From Microbacterium sp. M28 (GTDB taxonomy: Bacteria; Actinomycetota; Actinomycetes; Actinomycetales; Microbacteriaceae): a DNA stretch of 64,000 nt. A program made the position numbers and the translations under genes. The first letter of the stretch is position 1; each line of letters begins with the position of its first letter. Below, one piece after another: positions 47,031 to 58,397 of the stretch. The notes below the pieces were generated by a model, which made no database searches, was not told the DNA's origin, and saw only the letters and a program-made list of their open reading frames with translations. The stretch is from positions 2,232,001-2,296,000 of the forward strand of contig NZ_CP107546.1 in NCBI RefSeq assembly GCF_025836995.1, in the 5' to 3' direction.

Positions 47031-47247
47031 TGTGGGTCCCGTAGGACGACGGACGCACCTGGACACCAACGTGAACGGCTGAAGGGCTCTCGCTTAGCGG
47101 GCATCATATGGACCACGAGGCAAGAGCCCCCGCGTAGAGCGACACCGTCGGGTCCCCCAGAGTCCCAGGGTCGCGGCCAAAGCGAGGAGCGGCGCACGCG
47201 AGGCGGCCGTCGCGTGGACGCGTGGGCTAAACGTGGGCAGACGTGAA
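47031..47247. other. Non-coding stretch with a hairpin, no gene recognised
   Basis: The 336-nt gap from 46994 to 47329 holds no credible coding frame. Within it GGGCTCT (47084) pairs with AGAGCCC (47123-47129) around a 32-nt loop containing CATCATATGG. It could be a small RNA or a decayed sequence. Not matched to a known family. Confidence 0.35.
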
Positions 47248-47294
47248 AAGGCCCTCGGTCAGCAGCTCGTGATGAGCAGCCGGCCGAGGGCCTT
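47248..47294 (-). terminator. Terminator after nrdF
   Basis: AAGGCCCTCGG pairs with CCGAGGGCCTT, and inner GCTC/GAGC extends the stem. It lies 36 nt after the nrdF stop and ends in a short T-run on the minus strand (CTTTTCACG). Confidence 0.78.
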
Positions 47295-47329
47295 CCGTTG
47301 TCAGAGAATCAGCCTCTGACCAGCGTTTT

Positions 47330-50482
<3,153 letters not shown>

Positions 50483-50486
<4 letters not shown>

Positions 50487-50917
50487 TGAAGTTCCCACCG
50501 TCGTTCCAATCCGTCGGTCACCCGATCGACATCGTCCTGTGTGCCGAAGATTTCCAGCCGATACAAGTGAGGCACGTGGCACTTGCGGCTGATGATGTCA
50601 CCGGCGAGGCAGAAGGCGTCGCCGAAGTTGGTGTTACCTGCGGAGATGACTCCCCGAAGGTGACGCCGGTTGCGCTCGTCGTTGAGGAACCGGATCACCT
50701 GCTTGGGTACGGCGCCCTTCTCCTCGCCGCGCCCCTGCCCGCCCCCGTACGTCGGGGTGACGAGCACGAACGGCTCGTCCACGACGAGATCCTCGTCCGT
50801 GCGGTGCAACGGGATGCGGCGGGAGGGAAGGCCCAGCTTCTCGACGAAGCGCGCCGTGTTCCCGGAGACGCTGGAGAAGTAGACCAGGAGCGGCGCTGCT
50901 GTCGCGACGGCGCTCAT
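50483..50917 (-). CDS. nrdI: Class Ib RNR flavodoxin NrdI
   Basis: Flavodoxin-like protein that supplies the oxidant for assembling the Mn cofactor in NrdF; 144 residues. The FMN loop is [28 protein letters not shown] and [17 protein letters not shown] are the later flavin motifs. Translation is coupled to nrdE (GTGA overlap). AAGGAGAAG precedes the ATG. Confidence 0.95.
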
Positions 50918-50929
50918 GACTTCTTCTCC

Positions 50930-51163
50930 TTACGCCAGGCGAGCCGCGAGCTCGTCGATCTTGTCGGGACGGAAGCCCGACCAGTGGCCTTCGTCGGTCA
51001 CGACGACCGGAGCCTGCATGTAGCCGAGCGCCTTGACCTGCTCGAGCGCCGCGGCGTCTTCGGAGAGGTCGTGGATCTCGTACTCGATGCCCTTGGCATC
51101 CAGTGCGCGGTAGGTGGCATTGCACTGCACGCACGAAGGCTTGGTGTAGACCGTGATCGACAT
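50930..51163 (-). CDS. nrdH: Glutaredoxin-like protein NrdH
   Basis: Small thiol carrier that reduces NrdE; 77 residues. Redox motif C-V-Q-C at residues 11-14 and the C-terminal GHWSGFRPDKI segment are typical of NrdH (thioredoxin reductase-dependent). The ATG (MSITVYTKPS) is selected because AGGGGAAG is 5-6 nt upstream; a longer frame runs into the promoter. First gene of nrdHIEF. Confidence 0.95.
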   Translation of the reverse strand: MSITVYTKPSCVQCNATYRALDAKGIEYEIHDLSEDAAALEQVKALGYMQAPVVVTDEGHWSGFRPDKIDELAARLA

Positions 51164-51215
51164 ATCGCTTCCCCTCAAATCCTGGTTTTCCGGCAGGCCC
51201 CCCGCCGGGACTTCA

Positions 51216-51231
51216 ATACTACATATAGGGA
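51216..51231 (-). promoter_or_regulatory. NrdR-like box upstream of nrdH
   Basis: Minus-strand CCCTATATGTAGTATT contains CTATATnTAG, the core of the NrdR consensus (ACACTATATNTTGTGT-like). It lies 53 nt before the nrdH start, in an AT-rich zone that probably holds the promoter. A weaker partner (TACA-4 nt-TGTA) is at 51265-51276. Confidence 0.5.
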
Positions 51232-51277
51232 CGGACATTCGGACCGACCACAAGGGATAGTAGTTACATCCGTGTAG

Positions 51278-51406
51278 TTTTCCACCGCTCTCCACTGATA
51301 CAACACAGGTTGTCCACCGTTTCATCCACAACCGGCGACCTTTCTCGAAGGCCCGCGAACCGCGTCAGATCGCGCCTCGCGGACGTCGGTCCGGAATCTA
51401 TCCACA
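51278..51406. promoter_or_regulatory. Cluster of DnaA-box-like sites between nrdH and the MFS gene
   Basis: TTTTCCACC (51278), TTGTCCACC (51310), TCATCCACA (51322) and CTATCCACA (51398), all in the same orientation; three differ from TTRTCCACA at one position. The 357-nt gap otherwise holds only promoters. DnaA binding would connect dNTP supply with replication, as known for nrd in E. coli. Confidence 0.4.
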
Positions 51407-51508
51407 GGCCGGACGCTACCCGGGGCCTCGGACATCGGATTTCCTGTGGAGAGGGGTCTTCGGCGTGTCGCGCGGAGGCCCCGTGCCGACCCCTGCGAGG
51501 CACCCCGG

Positions 51509-51514
51509 TACCGT
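51509..51514 (+). promoter_or_regulatory. -10 box for the MFS gene (leaderless type)
   Basis: TACCGT ends 6 nt before the GTG start. Confidence 0.45.
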
Positions 51515-51520
51515 TGTCTG

Positions 51521-52732
51521 GTGGCGGGATATCGGGACCTTCTTCGCACGCCTGGTGTGGCGCGCATGATCGCGGCGCAGCTGACGGCGCGATTCCCCAA
51601 CGGGATGGCGTCGTTGGCGATCCTGCTGCATGTCGAGCAGCAGACCGGCTCGTACGGCGCCGCGGGGCTCGTCCTCGCCGCGACTTCCGTCGGCCAGGCA
51701 GTCGCCGGCCCGGTGACCAGTCGGTGGATGGGCGCCTGGGGGATGCGGCGCGTCCTCACGCTCACCGCGGCCGTGTGCATCGGAGCGATGCTCTGCCTCG
51801 CGCTGCTGCCGCTGACGCTGCCGGGCTACATGTTCTTCGGTCTGATCGCCGGCCTCTCCACTCCGCCGATCCAGTCCGCCGTGCGCACCATCTACCCCAA
51901 GCTCGTCAACTCCTCCCAGCTGACGCCGCTGTTCTCGCTGGACGCTTCCCTGCAGGAGATCATCTGGATCCTCGCGCCGGTGGTCATCACTCTCGTGTCC
52001 ACCCAGATCGGAACGACGCAGGGGCTCCTGCTCGTGGCAGCGTTCCTCGTCGCGGGCTGCGGATGGTTCATCCTCTCCCCCGAGGTCGGACGGGTGCGCA
52101 TCCCCCGCAGCCGCCGCGCATTCGGTCGTGTCGTACTGAAGCCGCCGGTGCTGCTGGCGACCGTGATCGGATTCCTGCTGATCGGCGCATGCTCGGCGGT
52201 CGAGGTCGGCGTCGTCGCGACGTTCGAGCACGGCAGCCTGGAAGCAGGACTCGTGCTGGCGGTGTTCGCGGTCGGCAGTCTCGTCGGCGGCCTGTCGATG
52301 GGGCACATCCCGATCGGCCAGTGGGCCATGGCCCGTCGACTCGTGATCGTGACGATCGGTCTCGCGCTCACGATGGTCTCGTTGAACGTGTTCTGGCTCG
52401 GCGGAACCCTCCTGATCGCCGGCATCGGCATCGCCCCAGCGCTGGCCGTACTGTTCGCGATCACCACCGCCAGCGTGAAGTTCAGCGAGACGGCCGAGGC
52501 GTTCGGCTGGGCCGGCACGGGGCAGCTGATCGGCGCAGCCGCGGGTTCGGCCATCGCCGGCTTCCTCGTCGACAGCACCGGCGGTCCGCAGGGCGCGTAC
52601 CTGGCTGCGACACTGTTCGCTATCGTCGGTGTGGTCGTCGCGATCGTCTTCGTCCGGGCCTTCCCCGACCTCCGGCACCGCGATCCGAGCCCCTTCCCCG
52701 ATACCGAACCTGTGGCGGTCACCCCTTCATGA
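51521..52732 (+). CDS. MFS transporter
   Basis: Major-facilitator permease, 403 residues, about twelve hydrophobic segments. The start is set at GTG (VAGYRDLLRTPGVARMIAAQLTARFPNGMASLAI), which fits the usual N-terminus of actinobacterial MFS_1 proteins; the upstream frame is basic and unlike a protein. The loop TSRWMGAWGMRRVL is the position-2/3 motif. It overlaps the sugar-kinase gene by ATGA. Its substrate may be a sugar acid or sugar handled by that kinase, by context only. Confidence 0.85.
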   Translation: MAGYRDLLRTPGVARMIAAQLTARFPNGMASLAILLHVEQQTGSYGAAGLVLAATSVGQAVAGPVTSRWMGAWGMRRVLTLTAAVCIGAMLCLALLPLTLPGYMFFGLIAGLSTPPIQSAVRTIYPKLVNSSQLTPLFSLDASLQEIIWILAPVVITLVSTQIGTTQGLLLVAAFLVAGCGWFILSPEVGRVRIPRSRRAFGRVVLKPPVLLATVIGFLLIGACSAVEVGVVATFEHGSLEAGLVLAVFAVGSLVGGLSMGHIPIGQWAMARRLVIVTIGLALTMVSLNVFWLGGTLLIAGIGIAPALAVLFAITTASVKFSETAEAFGWAGTGQLIGAAAGSAIAGFLVDSTGGPQGAYLAATLFAIVGVVVAIVFVRAFPDLRHRDPSPFPDTEPVAVTPS

Positions 52733-53625
52733 GCACTGCATCCCCCGAGATCGTCTGCATCGGCGAGACGATGATCCTCGTCACCCCGACCGACGCCGCG
52801 CTCGCGTCGGCATCCGAGGCATCGATCGGGCTCGCCGGCGCCGAGTCGAACGTGACGGCCGGCATCGCCGCTGCGGGTCACCGCGTCGCCTGGGCGTCGC
52901 GGGTCGGAGACGACCCGCTCGGCATCCGCATCACGGACGAGCTCGCCCGCCGCGGCGTCGAACTGTGGGTCGAGCGGGATGCCGAGGCTCCGACGGGCGT
53001 CATGTTCAAGGACCCAAGCGTCGAAGGATCGTCGGTGCACTACTACCGACGCGGCTCTGCAGCGTCACGGATGGCTTCGGGCTTCCTTGCCGCCGAGCGT
53101 CTGACCGGGGTGCGCATCGTGCACACCACCGGCATCACCCCCGCTCTGTCCGCCTCGTGCCGGGACATGATCGACCGGCTCTTCGAAGACGCCCGCACCG
53201 CCGGCGCCCTGGTGTCGTTCGACGTGAACGACCGGCGCGCGCTCTGGTCGCTCGAGGACGCAGCCGCGACTCTCGCCCGGCTGGCGGATGCCGCGGACAT
53301 CGCCTTCGTGGGACGCGACGAGGCCGAGCGGATCTGGGGCACGGCGACCGCGTCCGAGATCCGGGCCTTCCTGCCGAACTGCGCCCTGCTCGTCGTCAAG
53401 GACGGCGACGTCGGGGCCACCGCCTACGCCGGTGACGACGAACCGGTGTTCGTCCCCGCGCCCGTGGTCGACGTCGTCGAGCCGGTGGGGGCCGGAGACG
53501 CGTTCGCGTCCGGGTTCCTGGCTGCCGCGCTCGAGGGCGTTCCGCTGGCGGAGCGGCTGTCGGCCGGACACGAGGCGGCGGCCCGTGTGCTGACGATCGC
53601 GGCGGACATGCCGCCGCACCCCTGA
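52729..53625 (+). CDS. PfkB-family sugar kinase, 2-keto-3-deoxygluconate kinase-like
   Basis: Ribokinase/PfkB carbohydrate kinase, 298 residues. IVCIGETMI at the N-terminus, the GAESNVTAGIAAAG substrate region and the ATP/anion hole EPVGAGDAFASGFLAAAL near residue 245 (catalytic Asp in GAGD) are in place. KDG-kinase-like by the GETMILVTP opening; fructokinase or other sugar kinase remains possible. Co-transcribed with the MFS gene (ATGA overlap). Confidence 0.87.
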   Translation: MSTASPEIVCIGETMILVTPTDAALASASEASIGLAGAESNVTAGIAAAGHRVAWASRVGDDPLGIRITDELARRGVELWVERDAEAPTGVMFKDPSVEGSSVHYYRRGSAASRMASGFLAAERLTGVRIVHTTGITPALSASCRDMIDRLFEDARTAGALVSFDVNDRRALWSLEDAAATLARLADAADIAFVGRDEAERIWGTATASEIRAFLPNCALLVVKDGDVGATAYAGDDEPVFVPAPVVDVVEPVGAGDAFASGFLAAALEGVPLAERLSAGHEAAARVLTIAADMPPHP

Positions 53626-53646
53626 GGCGACGTCGACGCCGATCAG

Positions 53647-53652
53647 TAGGCT
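53647..53652 (+). promoter_or_regulatory. -10 box for the alpha/beta hydrolase gene (leaderless type)
   Basis: TAGGCT ends 7 nt before the GTG start. Confidence 0.5.
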
Positions 53653-53659
53653 GAGGGTC

Positions 53660-54415
53660 GTGGCTGCTGTGACTCTCCCCCGCCTCTCCTGGGGCGCACC
53701 GGATTCTGCGAAGACCGCCCTTCTCGTGCACGGCCTCGGCTCGTCCGGTGCCCTGATGTGGCGCATCGGCGACGCCCTCGCGAACGCGGGCTGGCGCGCC
53801 GTCGCCGTCGATCTGCGCGGGCACGGCGATGCGCCGCGCGCTCTCGACTACACGGTCGGCGCGTATGCGGAAGACCTCGGATCGACCCGCCCGCAGCATC
53901 GCGAGTCGTGGGATGCCGTGATCGGTCACTCCCTCGGCGGCGCCGCGAGCACGGTGGCCGCGGCATCCGACCCGTCCTGGACGAGGCGCTTGCTCCTGAT
54001 CGACCCGGCCATTCTGGTCGACGGCAGGGATGCGACGATCGTCCGGCGCAGTCAGGAGCGCGCCTTCGCGGACAATCGCATCGAGGTGGTCCGCGAGGAG
54101 CATCCGCACTGGCACGAGCAGGACCTCGAACTCAAGATCGACGCCGTGACGCGCGCGAGCGGATGGGCGATCGAGCAGACCAGTGCGCAGAACAAGCCCT
54201 GGGATGTCCGCGATGCGGCGGCCAGGCTCACCGTCCCCACGCACGTGATCGGCGCCGACCCGGCGGTCTACAGCCTGTTCACCGGCGACGTCGCCGACGG
54301 CGTCCTCGCCGCGAATCCGCACATCTCGATGTCGATCGTCGCGGGCGCAGGCCACTCCCCGCACCGCGACAAGCCGGACGAGACGATGCAGCAGATCCTG
54401 GAGGCGCTCTCGTGA
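53660..54415 (+). CDS. Alpha/beta hydrolase
   Basis: Serine hydrolase of the alpha/beta fold, 251 residues. The oxyanion region LLVHGLGSSGALMWRI, nucleophile elbow GHSLGG (Ser near residue 95) and late His in GAGHSPHRD complete the triad pattern. Substrate unknown. GTG start. Overlaps the acyl-CoA dehydrogenase gene by GTGA, suggesting a linked step in an acyl or lactone pathway. Confidence 0.88.
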   Translation: MAAVTLPRLSWGAPDSAKTALLVHGLGSSGALMWRIGDALANAGWRAVAVDLRGHGDAPRALDYTVGAYAEDLGSTRPQHRESWDAVIGHSLGGAASTVAAASDPSWTRRLLLIDPAILVDGRDATIVRRSQERAFADNRIEVVREEHPHWHEQDLELKIDAVTRASGWAIEQTSAQNKPWDVRDAAARLTVPTHVIGADPAVYSLFTGDVADGVLAANPHISMSIVAGAGHSPHRDKPDETMQQILEALS

Positions 54416-55569
54416 GCTTCGACCCGCTGGTCCACCTGCCGGACGACCTGCTCGAGCGCGTCCGCGAGCGCGCGCCGATCCATGACCGGGAGAACACGTT
54501 CCCGCAGCAGGATCTGGACGAACTGCGCGACGCCGGCTACCTCAGCATCCTGGTGCCGAAGGAGCGCGGCGGCGCGGGGCTCGGCCTCGAACAGGCCGCC
54601 GTGCTGCAGCAGCGTCTCGCGACGGCCGCGCCTGCGACGGCCCTGGCGATCAACATGCACCTGGTGTGGACCGGCGTGGCGAAGGTCTTCAGCGACCGCG
54701 GCGTCGCCGGGCTCGAGTTCCTCCAGGACGGCGCCGTGGCAGGCGACGTGTTCGCCTTCGGAATCAGCGAGGGCGGCAACGACCTGGTGCTGTTCGGCAG
54801 CGACACGGATGCCGCACCGCAACCGGACGGCGGCTACGCCTTCACCGGTACGAAGATCTTCACCTCGCTCGCTCCCGTGTGGACGAAGCTCGGGCTGCAC
54901 GGACTGGACACGACCTCCGCTGACGCACCGAAACTCGTGTTCGCCTTCGTCGATCGCACGGATGCCGTGTCGACGAGCGACGACTGGGACACGCTCGGAA
55001 TGCGTGCGACGCAGAGCCGGACCACGCGGCTGGACGGCGCGGCGGCCCGCCCGGAGCACGTCGTCCGCCGGATCGACCCTGGGCCGAACCCGGATCCGAT
55101 CGTGTTCGGCATCTTCAGCGTGTTCGAGATCCTGCTCGCCTCGGTGTACACCGGGATCGCCAGGCGTGCACTCGACCTCGCGGTCGAGACCGTGCAGAAG
55201 CGTCGATCCAAGAAGACAGGGGCGACGTACAGCCAGGACCCGGACATCCGCTGGCGCATCGCCGACATGGGCCTCGCCTACGACGCGCTGCCCCCGCAGA
55301 TCGCGGCGCTCGCGCGCGATGTCGATTCTCTCGCCGACCACGGCGGTCGCTGGTTCACGCTGCTGTCCGGGGTCAAGCACCGAGCCGTGACGATGGCCAA
55401 GAGCGTCGTCGACGACGCGATCCTCACCGCAGGCGGCGGCTCCTACTTCTCCTCGAACGAGCTGTCCCGGCTCTACCGCGATGTGCTGGCCGGCATGTTC
55501 CACCCCTCGGACCCGGAGTCGGCGCATTCCACCGCGGCGAGCGCGTGGTTGGGTCCGCTGAAGAGCTGA
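54412..55569 (+). CDS. Acyl-CoA dehydrogenase-family protein
   Basis: Flavoprotein of the acyl-CoA dehydrogenase fold, 385 residues. LGLEQAAVLQQRLATAAPATALAINMHLVW (N-terminal helices), FGISEGGNDLVLFG and TGTKIFTSLAPVWTKLG (middle beta-domain), and the C-terminal helical domain TILTAGGGSYFSSNELSRLYRD-like stretch fit. The usual catalytic Glu cannot be placed with certainty, so it may be a flavin monooxygenase of the DszC/HsaA type. GTG start overlaps the hydrolase gene. It converges on the regulator gene with a 4-nt gap. Confidence 0.82.
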   Translation: MSFDPLVHLPDDLLERVRERAPIHDRENTFPQQDLDELRDAGYLSILVPKERGGAGLGLEQAAVLQQRLATAAPATALAINMHLVWTGVAKVFSDRGVAGLEFLQDGAVAGDVFAFGISEGGNDLVLFGSDTDAAPQPDGGYAFTGTKIFTSLAPVWTKLGLHGLDTTSADAPKLVFAFVDRTDAVSTSDDWDTLGMRATQSRTTRLDGAAARPEHVVRRIDPGPNPDPIVFGIFSVFEILLASVYTGIARRALDLAVETVQKRRSKKTGATYSQDPDIRWRIADMGLAYDALPPQIAALARDVDSLADHGGRWFTLLSGVKHRAVTMAKSVVDDAILTAGGGSYFSSNELSRLYRDVLAGMFHPSDPESAHSTAASAWLGPLKS

Positions 55570-55573
55570 CGGC

Positions 55574-55846
55574 CTACTTGCGATCGAAGTCGAACGCCTT
55601 GAGCAGTTCCGTGACCGCCTGATCGCGCTCGTCTCCGCCCTGCTCGAACATGTGCGTGACGTGCGTGCGCAGGTGGTTCTCGAGCAGCAGCCGGTTCAGA
55701 GACTCCAGGGACTTCTGGATCGCGCGGGACTGCGTGATGATGTCCATGCAGTACTCCTCGTTCTCGATCATCCGCGCGACGCCGCGCAACTGACCCTCGA
55801 GGATGCTGGTGCGGTGCATGGCGCGCTTCTTGATGTCTTCGATCAC
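55574..55846 (-). CDS. CsoR/RcnR-family metal-sensing regulator
   Basis: All-helical DNA-binding repressor (DUF156), 90 residues. Cys33, His58, His62 and His65 have exactly the spacing of RcnR ligands Cys35, His60, His64 and His67; copper CsoR would need a Cys at position 62, so a nickel/cobalt-like or another site is likelier. The RcnR His3 has no clear equivalent. GTG start, with TACCCT 7 nt upstream; an internal ATG gives 81 residues. No metal transporter gene is adjacent. Confidence 0.82.
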   Translation of the reverse strand: MIEDIKKRAMHRTSILEGQLRGVARMIENEEYCMDIITQSRAIQKSLESLNRLLLENHLRTHVTHMFEQGGDERDQAVTELLKAFDFDRK

Positions 55847-55858
55847 CCTTCCGAGGGT
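55845..55858. promoter_or_regulatory. CsoR-type operator over the regulator's promoter and start
   Basis: ACCCTTCCGAGGGT: perfect ACCCT/AGGGT arms around TCCG. It covers the -10-like TACCCT (minus strand, 55859-55854) and the start codon of the regulator. G-rich palindromes with similar arms are known CsoR/RcnR targets. Confidence 0.5.
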
Positions 55859-55859
55859 A

Positions 55860-55889
55860 CTCGCGTGCGAGCGCGTGCTCGCGTGCGAG
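55860..55889. repeat. Tandem CTCGCGTGCGAG repeats
   Basis: The 12-mer CTCGCGTGCGAG (CTCGC/GCGAG arms) occurs at 55860-55871 and 55878-55889, 18 nt apart. It fills the gap between the CsoR-like and DUF445 genes. Confidence 0.55.
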
Positions 55890-55898
55890 GATGACGAC

Positions 55899-57176
55899 AT
55901 GGCGCGCACACCGATGGCTCTGCTCTCCCCTGCCGATCAGGAACGCGCCAGGGCGCTGCGGCGGATGAAGGCCGTCGCCCTCGGTGCCCTGATCGCCATG
56001 GCGGTCGCGTTCGTGATCGCGTTCTGGTTGCAGGAGCGCCACACCTGGTTGCAGTACGTGCGTGCCGCGGCCGAGGGCGGCATGGTCGGCGCACTGGCCG
56101 ACTGGTTCGCGGTCACCGCGCTGTTCCGCCGTCCCCTGGGTCTGCCGATCCCGCACACCGCGATCATCCCGAACCGCAAGGATGAGATCGGGCGCACACT
56201 CGGCGAGTTCGTCGAGACGAACTTCCTCGCAGCAGACGTCGTCCGCGAGAAGCTCTCGCGGACCCGTATCGCCGAGCGTGCCGGCGAGTGGCTGCGCGTC
56301 CCTGCGCACGCGGATCGCGTCGCCGCCGAAGGGGCGACCGTGGCCACGGCCGTGCTCAACGCGCTCAGCGACGACGACGTCCGCGACCTCATCGGAGACC
56401 TGGCCCGCGAGCACCTGATCGACCCCGACTGGGGGACACCGGCCGGTGTGTGGCTGCAGCGCATCATCGAGACCGACGCCCACCACGGCGCCGTCGATCT
56501 CGCGGTGGACAGCATCGCGAACTGGCTCGACGCCAACGCCGAGGCCTTCACAGGGCTCGTCTCGCGTCGGCTCCCGACGTGGGTGCCGAAGCTCGCGCAC
56601 CGCTTCGTCGACGACACCGTGTACCGCGAGGCCGTGACGTTCGTCAGCGCCGTGCAGTCCGATCCGCAGCATCCGGCCCGCATCGCGATCGACGGATACC
56701 TCGGCCGCCTGGCGGACGGCCTGCAGCACGACCCGGTGACGAGGGCGAAGCTCGAGAACGCGAAGTCCGCCCTGTTCGACAGCCCGCGCGTCGCGGCCTT
56801 GGCCGCCGAGGCCTGGCACACCGCCAAGACAGGCCTGCTCACGTCGCTCGCCGACCCCGCGAGCGGGCTGCGTCAGCGAGCGGCTCAGGCGGTCCGCGAG
56901 ATCGGTGAGCGCCTGACGACCGAGGAGTCCCTGCAGCGCCGTGTCGACACGTGGATCACGGATGCGGCCGTGTTCCTCGTCGATCGCTATCGACACGACA
57001 TCGCCTCGATCATCACCGACACCGTCGAGCGCTGGGACCCCGCGGAGACCACCGAGAAGATCGAACTCATGGTCGGCCGGGACCTGCAGTACATCCGGCT
57101 CAACGGCACCGTCGTCGGTGCGCTCGCGGGACTCGCCATCTTCACCGTCGCCCACAATCTGATCCCCGGAGTCTGA
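55899..57176 (+). CDS. DUF445-family membrane protein
   Basis: Conserved protein of unknown function, 425 residues. A basic N-terminus leads to a transmembrane segment (about 25-45, ALGALIAMAVAFVIAFWL), a GALADWFAVTALFRRPLGLPIPHTAIIP motif that defines the family, a long helical region and a final hydrophobic segment (GTVVGALAGLAIFTVAHNLIPGV). It probably spans the membrane at both ends. The ureohydrolase gene starts 1 nt after its stop. Confidence 0.87.
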   Translation: MARTPMALLSPADQERARALRRMKAVALGALIAMAVAFVIAFWLQERHTWLQYVRAAAEGGMVGALADWFAVTALFRRPLGLPIPHTAIIPNRKDEIGRTLGEFVETNFLAADVVREKLSRTRIAERAGEWLRVPAHADRVAAEGATVATAVLNALSDDDVRDLIGDLAREHLIDPDWGTPAGVWLQRIIETDAHHGAVDLAVDSIANWLDANAEAFTGLVSRRLPTWVPKLAHRFVDDTVYREAVTFVSAVQSDPQHPARIAIDGYLGRLADGLQHDPVTRAKLENAKSALFDSPRVAALAAEAWHTAKTGLLTSLADPASGLRQRAAQAVREIGERLTTEESLQRRVDTWITDAAVFLVDRYRHDIASIITDTVERWDPAETTEKIELMVGRDLQYIRLNGTVVGALAGLAIFTVAHNLIPGV

Positions 57177-57177
57177 C

Positions 57178-58065
57178 ATGGCCCTCTCCCACGATCCGCT
57201 CTGGCCCCGTGCCGGCGCCTGGCCCGCACCAGACGGTGCCGCTGACGCCGCGATCATCGGCGTCCCCGCCTGGCGCACATCGCTCTCTCCGACCGGCGCG
57301 CATGCGACCCCCGCGGCGATCCGCGAGGCGCTGCGACGCTACAGCACGACGCTCATCGGTCCGCCTGTGGTCGATCTGAACGAGGCGCTGCGGATCGTGG
57401 ATGCCGGAGACGTCGCGGATGCGGACACCGACGTCGAGGGCGTCGTGGCACGTGTTCGCGCGCTGCGACCGGCGTTCGCGATCGCGCTCGGCGGGGACAA
57501 CTCCGTCACGTATCCGGTTGCCAGAGGCGCGGGTGCGACCGGGCTCATCACGTTCGACGCGCACTTCGACCTGCGCGACGGGGTCTCCAACGGCTCCCCC
57601 GTGCGCCGTCTCGTCCAGGACGCACCGGACGGCGAACGCATCGACGGCTCGCGCATCGTGCAGATCGGCATCGCGGACTTCGCCAACTCGGCGGCCTACG
57701 CCCGGCGAGCGGCCGACTGGGGCATCCACGTCATCACTCTGGATGACGTGCGCCGACGCGGCATCGCGGACGTCGTCACGGAAGCCCTCGACGTCGCCGG
57801 AGCGGATGCCGCGGCGCGGATCCATCTCGACATCGACGTCGATGTGTGCGACCGCTCGGTCGCCCCCGGATGCCCGGCGAGCGTCCCCGGCGGGCTCGCC
57901 GCGTGGGAGCTGAGGGCACTCGCGCGCGGCGTCGCGTCCGATCGACGGGTGGTGAGCGCCGACATCGCCGAGGTCGATGCCACCGCCGATGCGCCTGATG
58001 GGCGGACCGTCCGTCTGGCGGCGCTGTGCGTGCTCGAACTCCTGGCAGGACTCGCCTCCCGCTGA
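57178..58065 (+). CDS. Ureohydrolase (arginase/agmatinase/formiminoglutamase) family protein
   Basis: Binuclear-manganese hydrolase of guanidino or related compounds, 295 residues. DAHFDLR near residue 122 and HLDIDVDVCD near 217 supply metal ligands, but the GGDHS motif reads GGDNS near residue 103, replacing the first metal-binding His by Asn. This may shift metal use or substrate; HutG-like formiminoglutamase is the nearest guess by the N-terminal layout. Follows DUF445 directly. Confidence 0.82.
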   Translation: MALSHDPLWPRAGAWPAPDGAADAAIIGVPAWRTSLSPTGAHATPAAIREALRRYSTTLIGPPVVDLNEALRIVDAGDVADADTDVEGVVARVRALRPAFAIALGGDNSVTYPVARGAGATGLITFDAHFDLRDGVSNGSPVRRLVQDAPDGERIDGSRIVQIGIADFANSAAYARRAADWGIHVITLDDVRRRGIADVVTEALDVAGADAAARIHLDIDVDVCDRSVAPGCPASVPGGLAAWELRALARGVASDRRVVSADIAEVDATADAPDGRTVRLAALCVLELLAGLASR

Positions 58066-58157
58066 GCGTACGCCTGTCCTGCCGTCGAAGCCACCCCCTT
58101 CGACGAGGGCGGTCTGCCGAGGCATCCTGAGTCCTCATCGAGACGAAGGAGAGCATC

Positions 58158-58397
58158 ATGACCGCCGCACCTGCATCGGCGATGAAGGACAAGAACTACA
58201 ACCTCGTCGCCGTCCTGGAATCCAGCCTGCGCAACGCATGGACGATGCAGACGTACGCCGAGGACGCCGACCGCGCGGGCGACACGGAACTCGCGGAGTG
58301 GTTCCGCAAGATCCAGCACAACAGCCTCAAGGCCGGTGAGCAGGGCAAGCGGATGCTGCTCGCTCGGCTCGAGGAGGAGGACGAGGCAGGATCATGA
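58158..58397 (+). CDS. Small conserved helical protein, unknown
   Basis: Unrecognised 79-residue protein, helical-looking, with YNLVAVLESSLRNAWTMQTYAEDADRAGDTELAEWFRKIQ. The spacing of acidic residues and His (QHNS) resembles a truncated ferritin-like helix pair, but the metal motif is not complete. AAGGAGAG lies 7-8 nt before the ATG. It overlaps the Cys-rich gene by ATGA. Confidence 0.7.
   Translation: MTAAPASAMKDKNYNLVAVLESSLRNAWTMQTYAEDADRAGDTELAEWFRKIQHNSLKAGEQGKRMLLARLEEEDEAGS

Noticed and set aside
47084-47129. tRNA or tmRNA at the hairpin in the gap before nrdF
   Set aside because: Only one stem; no anticodon, T-loop or acceptor pairing of the right length.
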